A stretch of 11,053 bases of DNA. Origin: Trichomonas tenax. Taxonomy: Eukaryota; Parabasalia; Trichomonadida; Trichomonadidae. The stretch is taken from the NCBI GenBank assembly GCA_023091735.1, contig JALKBU010001440.1, forward strand, positions 1-11,053. Direction: 5' to 3'. This document shows positions 1 to 7,625 of the stretch, piece after piece. Both the position numbers and the translations under genes were made by a program. The notes under the pieces were generated by a model. That model was not told the DNA's origin and searched no databases. It worked only from the letters and a program-made list of their open reading frames with translations. How positions within the stretch are numbered: position 1 is the stretch's first letter; each line of letters opens with the position of its first letter.

Positions 1-403
1 CACTTATACCACTGGATAGACAACTATCAATATGTACATGAAAGTACTTTCAAATCGAAAAAATATTGATCAGATAAAAAGTTATGAAGGTCGCGGGACT
101 ACACCGCAGAAGGAAAAATACTGCCGTCATTTTAACAAAAAAATAAGAAAATCGCTCCAAAATGTAACCATAGAATAAGGATATGCATGTAAAGCTTCAG
201 ATGAAATATCAAAAAATAGCATCTGATTTCAGACAAAAATTTAACACCCATTATGATTTTTTATCATTACTATTGCTAAATCCATAAAAAACATAAATAA
301 TATGTCAGATTTTTATTTCTTCATTTTAAGCTGTTTTCTGGGATCAATATATCATAGGCATTGTAGATTTGACATAAAATAAAGAAAATCTTTTTGTGAA
401 AAA
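1..403. other. AT-rich upstream region
   Basis: No convincing gene. A 48-codon open frame (32-178, +) covers an unusually GC-rich patch at about 89-130, but it has no recognised similarity and no TCAY(T/A) initiator just ahead of it. A 7-bp inverted repeat (TCAGATG at 197-203, CATCTGA at 220-226) could form a hairpin with a 16-base loop. The rest is A/T-rich spacer leading into the mannosidase promoter. Confidence 0.5.
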
Positions 404-413
404 TCACTTCACT
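404..413 (+). promoter_or_regulatory. Doubled trichomonad initiator (Inr) for the mannosidase gene
   Basis: Two back-to-back TCACT pentamers (404-408 and 409-413) each match the Trichomonas initiator consensus TCAY(T/A). Transcription from the A at 406 or 411 would give a 5' leader of 14 or 9 bases before the ATG at 420, the usual short length in trichomonads. This decides the start codon: an in-frame GTG at 396 lies upstream of both predicted start sites and would not be in the mRNA. Confidence 0.75.
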
Positions 414-419
414 ACTGAA

Positions 420-3400
420 ATGCAAAAGACAAATATCGGCCTCATCGTTGATTCGACGATTGGCCTTGATAAATTTATCAACCTCGTCACCGACGGAACC
501 ACTGGCAAGTATATTTATCCTGCGCTTTCTGGTCCAATCAAATTCAATTTTATTAAGTATGATGCGGCCCAAGAAAACACGTATGATATTGTACTTCTCG
601 TTATCGATCCAGCGAAGCCTTTGACAAAGCTCGAGGAGCAGAATTTGTACAATAAATTACCAAAAGAAGTCCAAAGAGCTCTCGTAACGATAAACCAGGA
701 CAACACAGAGATAGAAATCCTCCAGAACGTAGATTTCCTGTTCTCAGTTACGATAAACACAACATCAAAGGTCGGTGTCGATAAATTGCATTATTTGCTC
801 TGCCAATTCACGCGGAAGAATCCAAACATCATCTACGACCCTCCTCACTCCATCGATAAGTACGAAAAATATCTTTCGTTTATTGATGACATGCGGGTCG
901 TAGAGTTTATTCCCGCAACAACAACACAGGTCTGCAGGAATGCGACAGCAAGCTTCAAAAAACCAAGTGACGAACCATCTTACAAGTGGGACAATTTCGA
1001 TAATACGAAAACTTTCGAATTCGGCGAAACAACTTATCAATGGATGGCTTTCAAGGGATATGTTACAATTCCTGCAAAATATGATCCATCAAAGCACATT
1101 TTCCGTGTGAAATTTGCAATTAACAGAAATTACCTTGTTGATGCAAATAACGATGATTTCCCAGCTGGCCCAGAAGGAAGGATCTGGTTTAATGGCCAAC
1201 CAGTCGGTGCCACAGATTCTTTCCATGATTCTGCAATAATTAAGCAATCAGGACCAGTTGAAGTCCGAATTTTCACAGCAAGGTGCAAGAGTAGCCACTC
1301 TCTCGCCCAGTTTGGTCTGAATGTCACAGAAAAGAACACAGAAGCACTTTATTACAGATTAAAGTTCATGGACAGAATCGCTTATTATATCTCAGACAAA
1401 AACCGCGACAAGCAGCGTCTGATCAACCTCATCGAAGCCGCAGTCAGAGAACTCGATATTCGCGATATGACCGAAATCACAATGAAAGACATCAGAAAGC
1501 ACGATCCTACACACGCATTATTCTACGCATCAGTACCAAAGGCATTAGAGATCCTTAGGAGTGTCACAAACATCAGATCGACAAATGAAAAGGATTGTCC
1601 AACAATTTCTGTTATCGGATACAGTCACATCGACACATGCTGGCAGTGGCCATACAACATTTCGCGTTTCAAGAGCGCTAACACAATTTCTACGATGCTT
1701 CATCTTCAAGAGAATCCTCCAGACGAATTCAAGAATCCTGTTCAATGGAAATTCCTTGCGACAGCCTCACAGCACTACAAGTGGCTCATGGAGGACGATT
1801 CGGCATTGTTCAACCGCGTTCTCAAAGCGAGAGACGAAAATCGCTGGTTAATCGACGGCCTTTCGTGGCTTGAGCACGAATGCATCATCCTGAGCGGCGA
1901 GTCAATGATCAGGCAGGTTTTGTACGGCAGGAGGTTCTTCGATAAGTTCTGCAAGGCCGAGCAATCGTGTTTGTTCTTACCAGACTGCTTCGGATTCTCC
2001 GCTGCTCTTCCGCAAGTCTTGCAAGGCTTCGGAATTGATTCTTTCATCACATCAAAGATATCATGGAACGAATACAACAAGTTCCCATACAATACATTTG
2101 TTTGGAAAGGAAATGATGGCAGCGAAGTTCTCGCACACTTCATCACATCACCAGCAGGCTGGGATCCAACAGTTTCGTGCTACACAGGCACAGCGACGGT
2201 CAAAGAGTTGCTTGGCACGTACCAGTGCTACAAGGAGAGAGATGTCTGCAGACACGCTGCTTTGCACACCGCTGGCAATGGCGATGGCGGTGGTGGCATC
2301 ACAGAAGAAATGATCTGGAACTTTAACTTGATGAACGAGTTCCCGCATGTCGATGAAGTTCCAAAGATCCAGTTCCCATCCCTGCCAGAGCTATTCTCAG
2401 AAATCCGTCAGAACAAGGCACTCCTTCCAACATGGGATGGCGAATTGTATCTAGAGTACCACAGAGGCACACAAACATCTCAGGAAGAAACAAAGCGCTT
2501 GAATAGAACATTGGAAGCCAACTTAAGGAACGCAGAGTTCATGCTTGCTGTCTTATACGGTATGTATGGATACGTCGACAAGAACAAGTACCAAGACGCA
2601 CTCAGAACGTGCTGGGAGAACGCTTGCTTGTTCCAGTTCCACGACGCTCTTCCAGGCACAACAGTCAACGAGGCAACAATCGATATCCAAGAGCGTGGAC
2701 AGGCGACACTTGCTGTCGTCAAGCAGATAGAGGCTGATCTCGCAAACGAACTCTCAACACACGAGAAGGCAAACGTCTTAGTTTCAACAGTCCCACCATT
2801 ATATGGTTACACGACGGTCACAAAGGCACCAAAGATCGATTCATACTCCACATGCATCTACAAGAGAACGCTCACAGACGACTACACGAGGATGGACATC
2901 CAGCACGAAAACGTCGATCCAACAGTTAACGAGCCATTCAATTTCGACGTCGTCACAAAGACAGTCACAACAAAGAGTATGAAGATCACGTTCAACAAGT
3001 ACGGTGGCATGTCAAGTTGCGTTGTTGATGGCAGAGAGTTCATCAGTGATTCAATCAATCCATTCTTCATCTACGAAGACAGACCATTGCAGTGGCCAGC
3101 TTGGGACATACAGCTTTACCACAAGGAAATGCAGGATGCCTCTCCATACATGGTCACGTACGGCTTATCAGAGAAGAACGAGCTCATCATGACTTGGGAG
3201 TTGCCTGCAATCGGCGAGGAGAAGGCAGAGATGACATTGATCAAGCAAGTTATCTCATTCCAGGGAACAACGGTCGACATGAAGACGTACGTTCAGTGGA
3301 CACAGCACGACAAGCTCTTGAAGTATGTTATCCCAACAACAGTCAGAGCGAGAACATGCAGATTCGGTCTCCAGTTCGGCTTCATCGAGAGAGAAACACA

Positions 3401-4058
3401 CAACAACACAAGCTGGGACTTCGCCAGATTCGAAGTTCCAGGAAGGTGGGCGGACTTATCTGATTCCACAGGCGGCATCACAATGTGCAGCGATGTCAAA
3501 GGAGGCTTCGATGTCCACGGTCACGTCATGATGATGTCTCTCTTGAAGGCACCGCAGGCTGTCGACAAGTGGGCTGACTTCGGCATGAGAAGGTTCATCA
3601 TTAGACTCGACTTCCATAACCAGCCATTCTCAGCACGCTCTCAGATCATGTCGGACACATTGTGCTATCCAAAGTTATTCGCAAGTTATCCATCACAAGC
3701 TGCAAGAAACGACACTCCAAAGGACTTAGTTACAATAGAGGACAACAAACTCATCATGACAGCACTCAAGAAGGGCGAAGACGGAGAGTCAATTGTTGCA
3801 AGATTCGTAGAGCCAATTGGTGGCACAGTTTCGTGCAGAGTAACATTCCCATTCCTCAAGGGCACGTGGACATTCTGGCTTGCGGACATGGGCGAGCAGG
3901 CAAAGGAGCAGATCAATTCTGGTGGCGCGGACATCGTACTCGTCGCTAAGCCATTCCAGGTCATCACTGTTGTCATCAAGAACACAAACAGACAGCAGAT
4001 ACGTGAGCCGGAGAGATTGCAGCAGAGAACATTTGAACTCGAAAAACCAAGATTCTAA
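420..4058 (+). CDS. MAN2C1: GH38 alpha-mannosidase (MAN2C1/Ams1 type) with an extra N-terminal alpha/beta domain
   Basis: A predicted glycoside hydrolase family 38 enzyme of 1212 residues that removes alpha-linked mannose from free oligosaccharides. No signal peptide or membrane segment is seen, so a cytosolic or lysosome/vacuole-delivered enzyme is likely. Zn-site and catalytic motifs are intact: GYSHID (H403, D405), LPDCFG (D522, expected nucleophile) and FQFHDALPGT (H741). The GDGGGG motif and the EYHRGTQTSQ motif are also present. The C-terminal beta-sandwich has the typical EDRPLQWPAWD near residue 888. Human MAN2C1 and yeast Ams1 are about 1040-1080 residues; the excess is mostly N-terminal. 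Residues 1-130 form an alpha/beta segment resembling a degenerate GTPase, followed by the MAN2C1-like beta domain (about 155-320). The ATG at 420 was chosen over the GTG at 396 because of the initiator position. Codons become GC-richer and more biased toward the 3' half. The family call is secure; the role of the N-terminus is inferred. Confidence 0.95.
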   Translation: MQKTNIGLIVDSTIGLDKFINLVTDGTTGKYIYPALSGPIKFNFIKYDAAQENTYDIVLLVIDPAKPLTKLEEQNLYNKLPKEVQRALVTINQDNTEIEILQNVDFLFSVTINTTSKVGVDKLHYLLCQFTRKNPNIIYDPPHSIDKYEKYLSFIDDMRVVEFIPATTTQVCRNATASFKKPSDEPSYKWDNFDNTKTFEFGETTYQWMAFKGYVTIPAKYDPSKHIFRVKFAINRNYLVDANNDDFPAGPEGRIWFNGQPVGATDSFHDSAIIKQSGPVEVRIFTARCKSSHSLAQFGLNVTEKNTEALYYRLKFMDRIAYYISDKNRDKQRLINLIEAAVRELDIRDMTEITMKDIRKHDPTHALFYASVPKALEILRSVTNIRSTNEKDCPTISVIGYSHIDTCWQWPYNISRFKSANTISTMLHLQENPPDEFKNPVQWKFLATASQHYKWLMEDDSALFNRVLKARDENRWLIDGLSWLEHECIILSGESMIRQVLYGRRFFDKFCKAEQSCLFLPDCFGFSAALPQVLQGFGIDSFITSKISWNEYNKFPYNTFVWKGNDGSEVLAHFITSPAGWDPTVSCYTGTATVKELLGTYQCYKERDVCRHAALHTAGNGDGGGGITEEMIWNFNLMNEFPHVDEVPKIQFPSLPELFSEIRQNKALLPTWDGELYLEYHRGTQTSQEETKRLNRTLEANLRNAEFMLAVLYGMYGYVDKNKYQDALRTCWENACLFQFHDALPGTTVNEATIDIQERGQATLAVVKQIEADLANELSTHEKANVLVSTVPPLYGYTTVTKAPKIDSYSTCIYKRTLTDDYTRMDIQHENVDPTVNEPFNFDVVTKTVTTKSMKITFNKYGGMSSCVVDGREFISDSINPFFIYEDRPLQWPAWDIQLYHKEMQDASPYMVTYGLSEKNELIMTWELPAIGEEKAEMTLIKQVISFQGTTVDMKTYVQWTQHDKLLKYVIPTTVRARTCRFGLQFGFIERETHNNTSWDFARFEVPGRWADLSDSTGGITMCSDVKGGFDVHGHVMMMSLLKAPQAVDKWADFGMRRFIIRLDFHNQPFSARSQIMSDTLCYPKLFASYPSQAARNDTPKDLVTIEDNKLIMTALKKGEDGESIVARFVEPIGGTVSCRVTFPFLKGTWTFWLADMGEQAKEQINSGGADIVLVAKPFQVITVVIKNTNRQQIREPERLQQRTFELEKPRF

Positions 4059-4077
4059 TTTTCTTTATATAGTGAAT

Positions 4078-4081
4078 TAAA
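4078..4081 (+). terminator. Likely TAAA poly(A) signal of the mannosidase gene
   Basis: A TAAA tetramer lies 19 bases past the TAA stop (4056-4058). In Trichomonas a UAAA placed at or shortly after the stop acts as the 3'-end signal. The sequence beyond it (from 4090) runs into an A-rich tract. The tetramer is common in AT-rich DNA, so only its position supports the call. Confidence 0.4.
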
Positions 4082-4188
4082 GATTCAATTTTTTAAAAAA
4101 AAAATTGATGGAGATTTTATAAATTTTATTGATAAAAATTGATCAAAAAGTTTTCGATAATGCGATCGTTCTGAGCGAAATTTGGATA

Positions 4189-4206
4189 TATAACATTGTT
4201 GTTATA
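4189..4206. repeat. Inverted repeat upstream of the 54-residue gene
   Basis: TATAACA, a four-base TTGT spacer and TGTTATA form a perfect 7-bp stem. It lies about 90-105 bases upstream of the ATG at 4294 and 130 bases past the mannosidase stop. It could be a factor-binding palindrome or chance; AT-rich spacers make short palindromes common. Confidence 0.3.
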
Positions 4207-4253
4207 ACTACAATGAGTGTAAAATAAAGTGACCAAAGTTCAAAATTTAAAAT

Positions 4254-4258
4254 TCACT
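4254..4258 (+). promoter_or_regulatory. Candidate initiator for the 54-residue gene
   Basis: TCACT matches TCAY(T/A). Its A is at 4256, giving a 38-base leader to the ATG at 4294. That is longer than for the mannosidase (9-14) or the UBL-UBA gene (10), so this element is less certain. No closer TCAY(T/A) pentamer is visible before the ATG. Confidence 0.35.
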
Positions 4259-4293
4259 CCGATTACATTGAAATAAAAGTGACATTTGTAATA

Positions 4294-4458
4294 ATGAGTT
4301 CCAAAGAAGAACAAGAAGGAATAATTCAAGAGGCGGAGCAACTCATCCAACAGGGAGACTTCGATGCCGCAATCACAAAGCTTTCTGCAGTCGATCACCC
4401 GGATCTTCAAGATAAGAAAGATTTCTTGATTGCTCAGGCACAGCGCCAAGGAAAATAA
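4294..4458 (+). CDS. 54-residue TPR-like small protein, unrecognised
   Basis: A short gene starting MSSKEEQEGIIQEAEQLIQQ and ending IAQAQRQGK. The segment AEQLIQQGDFDAAITKLSAV (about residues 14-33) has the spacing of one tetratricopeptide-like helix-turn-helix: small residues at the helix crossing, G-D/F at the turn and an A-x-x-K second helix. A further helix follows the HPDLQDKKD linker. Support for a real gene: codons (GAG, ATC, GCC, CTC, CAG) look like the neighbouring genes and unlike the spacer, and a TAAA sits at 4461-4464 just after the stop. No signal peptide, membrane segment or Cys is present. It could be a free-standing adaptor or the remnant of a longer TPR protein. No function can be assigned; the TPR reading is inference. 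Confidence 0.6.
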   Translation: MSSKEEQEGIIQEAEQLIQQGDFDAAITKLSAVDHPDLQDKKDFLIAQAQRQGK

Positions 4459-4460
4459 CT

Positions 4461-4464
4461 TAAA
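4461..4464 (+). terminator. TAAA poly(A) signal of the 54-residue gene
   Basis: TAAA begins three bases after the TAA stop (4456-4458), the favoured position for the trichomonad 3'-end signal. Its placement is one of the better arguments that the short gene is real. Confidence 0.5.
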
Positions 4465-4739
4465 AACCAATGACACTACTTACCAGCAATGTTTTAAAGC
4501 ATAATTTTTAAAATCATATTTTATCATTCTTTATTCTGAGTCCAATCCTTTATATTTTAAAAACCATAAAAAATTCACATTAAATATAGTTATTTACATG
4601 TCTTTTAAGGAAAATATATTTTTACCGAAATTTAATTTTAGTATTAAAAAGAAAATCTGCGTGTAAATAGACCCAAACACATGAGTAATATAAGTTTTAT
4701 GTATGATAGGAACAATATATTAAAATAATATTAAAAAAA
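4465..4739. other. Convergent AT-rich spacer
   Basis: This holds the 3' flanks of the 54-residue gene (+) and the UBL-UBA gene (-), which point at each other. On the minus strand a TAAA (plus-strand TTTA, 4696-4699) lies about 40 bases past the UBL-UBA stop and may be its poly(A) signal. No gene, RNA or notable repeat is seen. Confidence 0.4.
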
Positions 4740-6281
4740 TTAGTTGATCATCGAAATGAGCTGTGCTAGAGTTAAGTCATAGTCGCGGTTACACTCCTCA
4801 TACTTTTCTAGGATTGTTGTTTCAGGAAATCCAATTTTCATTAAATTTGTTAAATCGTGTCTCTGAGCATTAGTATAGTTCTCATTTAGCTCAATCATGC
4901 ACGTGTTTCTCTGGATTGGCTGTATGAGCCTATCATTTGACTCAATGAGCATTTGATATCTTCGAACTCTTCCTGTAACGCTTTGATACTTTGGTTCATA
5001 TCTTTCTTCCTCTTCTTCCATGAAATATGCATTTTCAGCATATTCATTTTCTTCTTCTTTCTCGGTTTCATTTTCTTCTTTTTCAATTTTTGGCTTTTGA
5101 GTGTTTGGAATATCCGAAAATAAGTCATTGATATCCATAGATGTTGGCTCTGGAGCAGCTTTGCTTTCTTTGTTTTCTTGTTGATTAAGTTTTTTAAGTG
5201 TTTTGAGGACTTCCAAAATTGGTGAATTTTGCGATGGAGATAAATTTAGAAGTTCTTCAATAACGTCAATCAGTGAACCTCTGTGTTTTTCATCGACAAT
5301 GTATATTTGCTTGATCAGTTCTATAGCCAAATCATTTGCTTCTTCATCATTCTTTGTGTTTTTTATTTTCTCGAGAAACTCCAAGAATGACATTTCAAAA
5401 ATCAATTTTTTATTATCATCTTTCTTCTTTGACTTGGAATTCCCATTTTGCTGTGAATTATGAACTATATTTTGCTGATTCTCATTTTGATTCTGATTTT
5501 GTTGATTTTGATTCTGATTCTGTTGGTTCTCGTTTTGATATTGATTCTGTTGAATAACATTTTCATTTTGATTCTGATTTTGTTGATTTTGATTCTGATT
5601 CTGTTGGTTCTGGTTTTGATTTTGATCATTATCTGCATTATCTAAGAAGCGAACACTGCGTTTTTCTCTGAAAGAAACAAATCGAGCATCAAACGTAAGA
5701 GCGGCTTCTAAAGCAGGAATTTCCTTTCTATTTTTCGATTTCTTAGTTCTTGGATATCCAAATATCAATGTAGGAGCAAAATTTCCATTTAGAATTACAG
5801 GTAAATCAATATCTTCGTCATATTCAATCTCTGCAGGTAAAACATCCATACTAAGATCCACAAAATCCATATATTCATCGTAATTTGAAATATATGCTTT
5901 CGGCAAATTTGATTTAATATAATTACTTAATTTTTGTGATTTCTTGTCTCTGTATTCTTTGCACTTTCCATAATGAATCGTTTCATAAGAGTAATATGTA
6001 AACGGATATTCGAGAAGATCAAATGATGTTTCAAGCGATGATCTTTTTGGAGATAATTCCGATTCAAGAACAGCAATCAGTGGATTTTCATCATTCACAG
6101 CATTTATATCTATCAAATCACCGCTTTGTAATTCAGATTGATTAAAATATAAACTTAATTGGGAATCTTTGAATTTATCAATCTGATTTAAGCCAGATTT
6201 CAGATTTTCGAGAGTTGGTTTCATTGGCACTGCTATATTGTACTTGTTGGCCTCTAAATCAGTGATAAAAACATCTTGCAT
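4740..6281 (-). CDS. Putative UBL-UBA ubiquitin-receptor protein with Q/N-rich tract
   Basis: A 513-residue protein, not matched to a named gene. Residues 1-74 follow the ubiquitin-like order: strand-turn-strand (VFITDLEANKYNIAV), helix (PTLENLKSGLNQI), then LSLYFNQSELQSGDLIDINA, which parallels the LIFAGKQLEDGRTL region of ubiquitin. Residues 472-513 look like a UBA domain, with L-x-x-L-M-x-I-G-F-P, a second helix and DYDLTLAQLISMI. Between them lie an unassigned region (80-215), a Q/N tract (219-272), a Lys-rich patch (283-292), a helical block (294-365) and an acidic stretch (400-428). UBL plus C-terminal UBA is the plan of Rad23/Dsk2/ubiquilin shuttles that carry ubiquitinated proteins to the proteasome; that role is inferred. 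There is no signal peptide or membrane segment. The start at 6281 is supported by an initiator 10 bases upstream. The gene is real; domain calls are moderate. Confidence 0.85.
   Translation of the reverse strand: MQDVFITDLEANKYNIAVPMKPTLENLKSGLNQIDKFKDSQLSLYFNQSELQSGDLIDINAVNDENPLIAVLESELSPKRSSLETSFDLLEYPFTYYSYETIHYGKCKEYRDKKSQKLSNYIKSNLPKAYISNYDEYMDFVDLSMDVLPAEIEYDEDIDLPVILNGNFAPTLIFGYPRTKKSKNRKEIPALEAALTFDARFVSFREKRSVRFLDNADNDQNQNQNQQNQNQNQQNQNQNENVIQQNQYQNENQQNQNQNQQNQNQNENQQNIVHNSQQNGNSKSKKKDDNKKLIFEMSFLEFLEKIKNTKNDEEANDLAIELIKQIYIVDEKHRGSLIDVIEELLNLSPSQNSPILEVLKTLKKLNQQENKESKAAPEPTSMDINDLFSDIPNTQKPKIEKEENETEKEEENEYAENAYFMEEEEERYEPKYQSVTGRVRRYQMLIESNDRLIQPIQRNTCMIELNENYTNAQRHDLTNLMKIGFPETTILEKYEECNRDYDLTLAQLISMIN
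5483..5620 (-). repeat. Two 57-base direct repeats encoding Q/N-rich sequence
   Basis: Plus-strand 5483-5539 and 5564-5620 are near-identical 57-base copies (one difference seen, C5531 versus G5612) set 81 bases apart and in frame. They encode alternating Asn/Gln within residues 219-272 of the UBL-UBA protein. The pattern points to in-frame duplication or slippage, so copy number may vary between strains. Confidence 0.85.
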
Positions 6282-6288
6282 CCAAATT

Positions 6289-6293
6289 TATGA
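6289..6293 (-). promoter_or_regulatory. Initiator for the UBL-UBA gene
   Basis: On the minus strand TCATA matches TCAY(T/A), with its A at 6291, 10 bases before the ATG at 6281. Spacing and sequence match the initiator of the mannosidase gene and support the chosen start. Confidence 0.65.
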
Positions 6294-7446
6294 ATTTTAC
6301 ACGACAAAATATAAATTTACTTGACAAATAAATAAATGATTGTCGATTTTTCAAAAACAATGTGAACCAAGCCAGAGAATAATAAATTTCTATTAATTTC
6401 CCAGAGTTTAGTATATACATGAACTAAATGGCTTGTTAAAGAAAAATATATTTTGGTGAAAAAAATTATAATATTTTAAAACAATGATATAATCAACAAC
6501 AAAGAGCTAAATATTATTATACATTTAGTTAGGCATGGATCTCCTTTTTGTTGAAAATATATTCAATTTACACAAAAATCGAACTTTGCCCAAACTTTGA
6601 AGTAACCATGCATTTTATATCATGTAAAATATGTTATGATATTTCATTTAATTATCATATATGCAAAAAAAAATGTCGGTTGCTATTTTTATAACTTTGA
6701 AATATTGCAAAGCCACTAGCACAAAGATTATGATACTTGATTACCATGGCTTGGCTAATATAACTTCTAGAGATACATTTTGAATTTCAAAACTGCAGTC
6801 AATAAAATGGTATTTGATCCTAATATTTTTTGATTTTCGAGTATGTGGTTACTATATTCGTTATCAATATCCTTTTTAATATTAGATTCGAAAAGATAAT
6901 TTATTTAACATTATCAAACAGTGATTCTGCTTCAATCTATACAGTCATGGATGGACACTTATATTGAAAGTTATTAAAGTTCCCTGAGATATATCGAAGT
7001 TCGCCGTAAAAATTCCAATAAAGATATGTCAAAAAATTTAACGTCTTTGTCAAATTTAATCAAATATGATAAATGATAATTAAAAATCATAATAAGTAAC
7101 TGCAGCATACAGATAATTGAAATAAATTTGGCTTTTAAACCAAAATTAATTAAATTCGTTTTAAACTGATGAATTCAATGAAAAAAAAATCAATTTCACA
7201 AAGAGCTTGATTATGAAACTATATTTATGCATACATATATATTATAAATTTTTTGAGAATGTGCAGCTATGTTGGCTAAGCATTCAAAGCGAAATATAGT
7301 CGTAATTCACAATTATCTTTTAAAGTAGCTAAAAAATAAAATTAAATGATAAATCATATATTACTTAATACAGCAATATGCATATCATATGTAAAAGCAT
7401 GAAATCAAATGTAATATTAATTAATTGAATTGAAAAATTTCATTTG

Positions 7447-7465
7447 ATGAGTAACTCTTACTCAT
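7447..7465. repeat. Perfect 8-bp inverted repeat
   Basis: ATGAGTAA, a CTC spacer and TTACTCAT form a perfect 8-bp stem with a three-base loop. It lies in spacer DNA 500 bases past the RPL11 stop and about 90 bases from the tRNA-like element. It may be a protein-binding site or chance. Confidence 0.3.
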
Positions 7466-7557
7466 TTTAATACATTACATCCTGCATATAACTATTCTGC
7501 AAAGGAATGATTTTTTTCAACGAGCACATATGTAGTTATGATTAGAAAGAAAAAATA

Positions 7558-7625
7558 CAATTACATCGAGAATCGAACACGCGACTAATATGTAAAAAGC
7601 ACTTTTCCCATTAGACTAATTTGAC
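7558..7625 (-). pseudogene. Degenerate tRNA-Lys(UUU)-like element
   Basis: On the minus strand TAGTCTAATGGG (7618-7607) matches the pol III box A consensus TRGYNNARYNGG. GTTCGATTC (7578-7570) matches box B GWTCRANNC. Counting back from the T-loop puts an anticodon loop CTTTTTA at 7599-7593, giving UUU, closed by a stem (AAGTG with CATAT) with four of five pairs including one G-U. Against a working tRNA: the 3' half of the D stem is missing, only three of five T-stem pairs form, and the acceptor ends (GTCAAAT, TGTAATT) do not pair. It is best read as a tRNA relic or tRNA-derived repeat, with chance still possible. Confidence 0.3.

Noticed and set aside
396..419. GTG-initiated extension of the mannosidase (8 extra codons)
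   Set aside because: It lies upstream of both predicted transcription starts, and GTG is not a usual eukaryotic start.
5460..5645. Plus-strand Leu/Ile-rich frame that looks like a membrane protein
   Set aside because: It is the antisense of the Asn/Gln repeat; the hydrophobic pattern comes from reading the repeat backwards.
6700..6790. Minus-strand tRNA-like segment with TAGCCAAGC and GGTAATCAAG
   Set aside because: It has no box B and no consistent cloverleaf.
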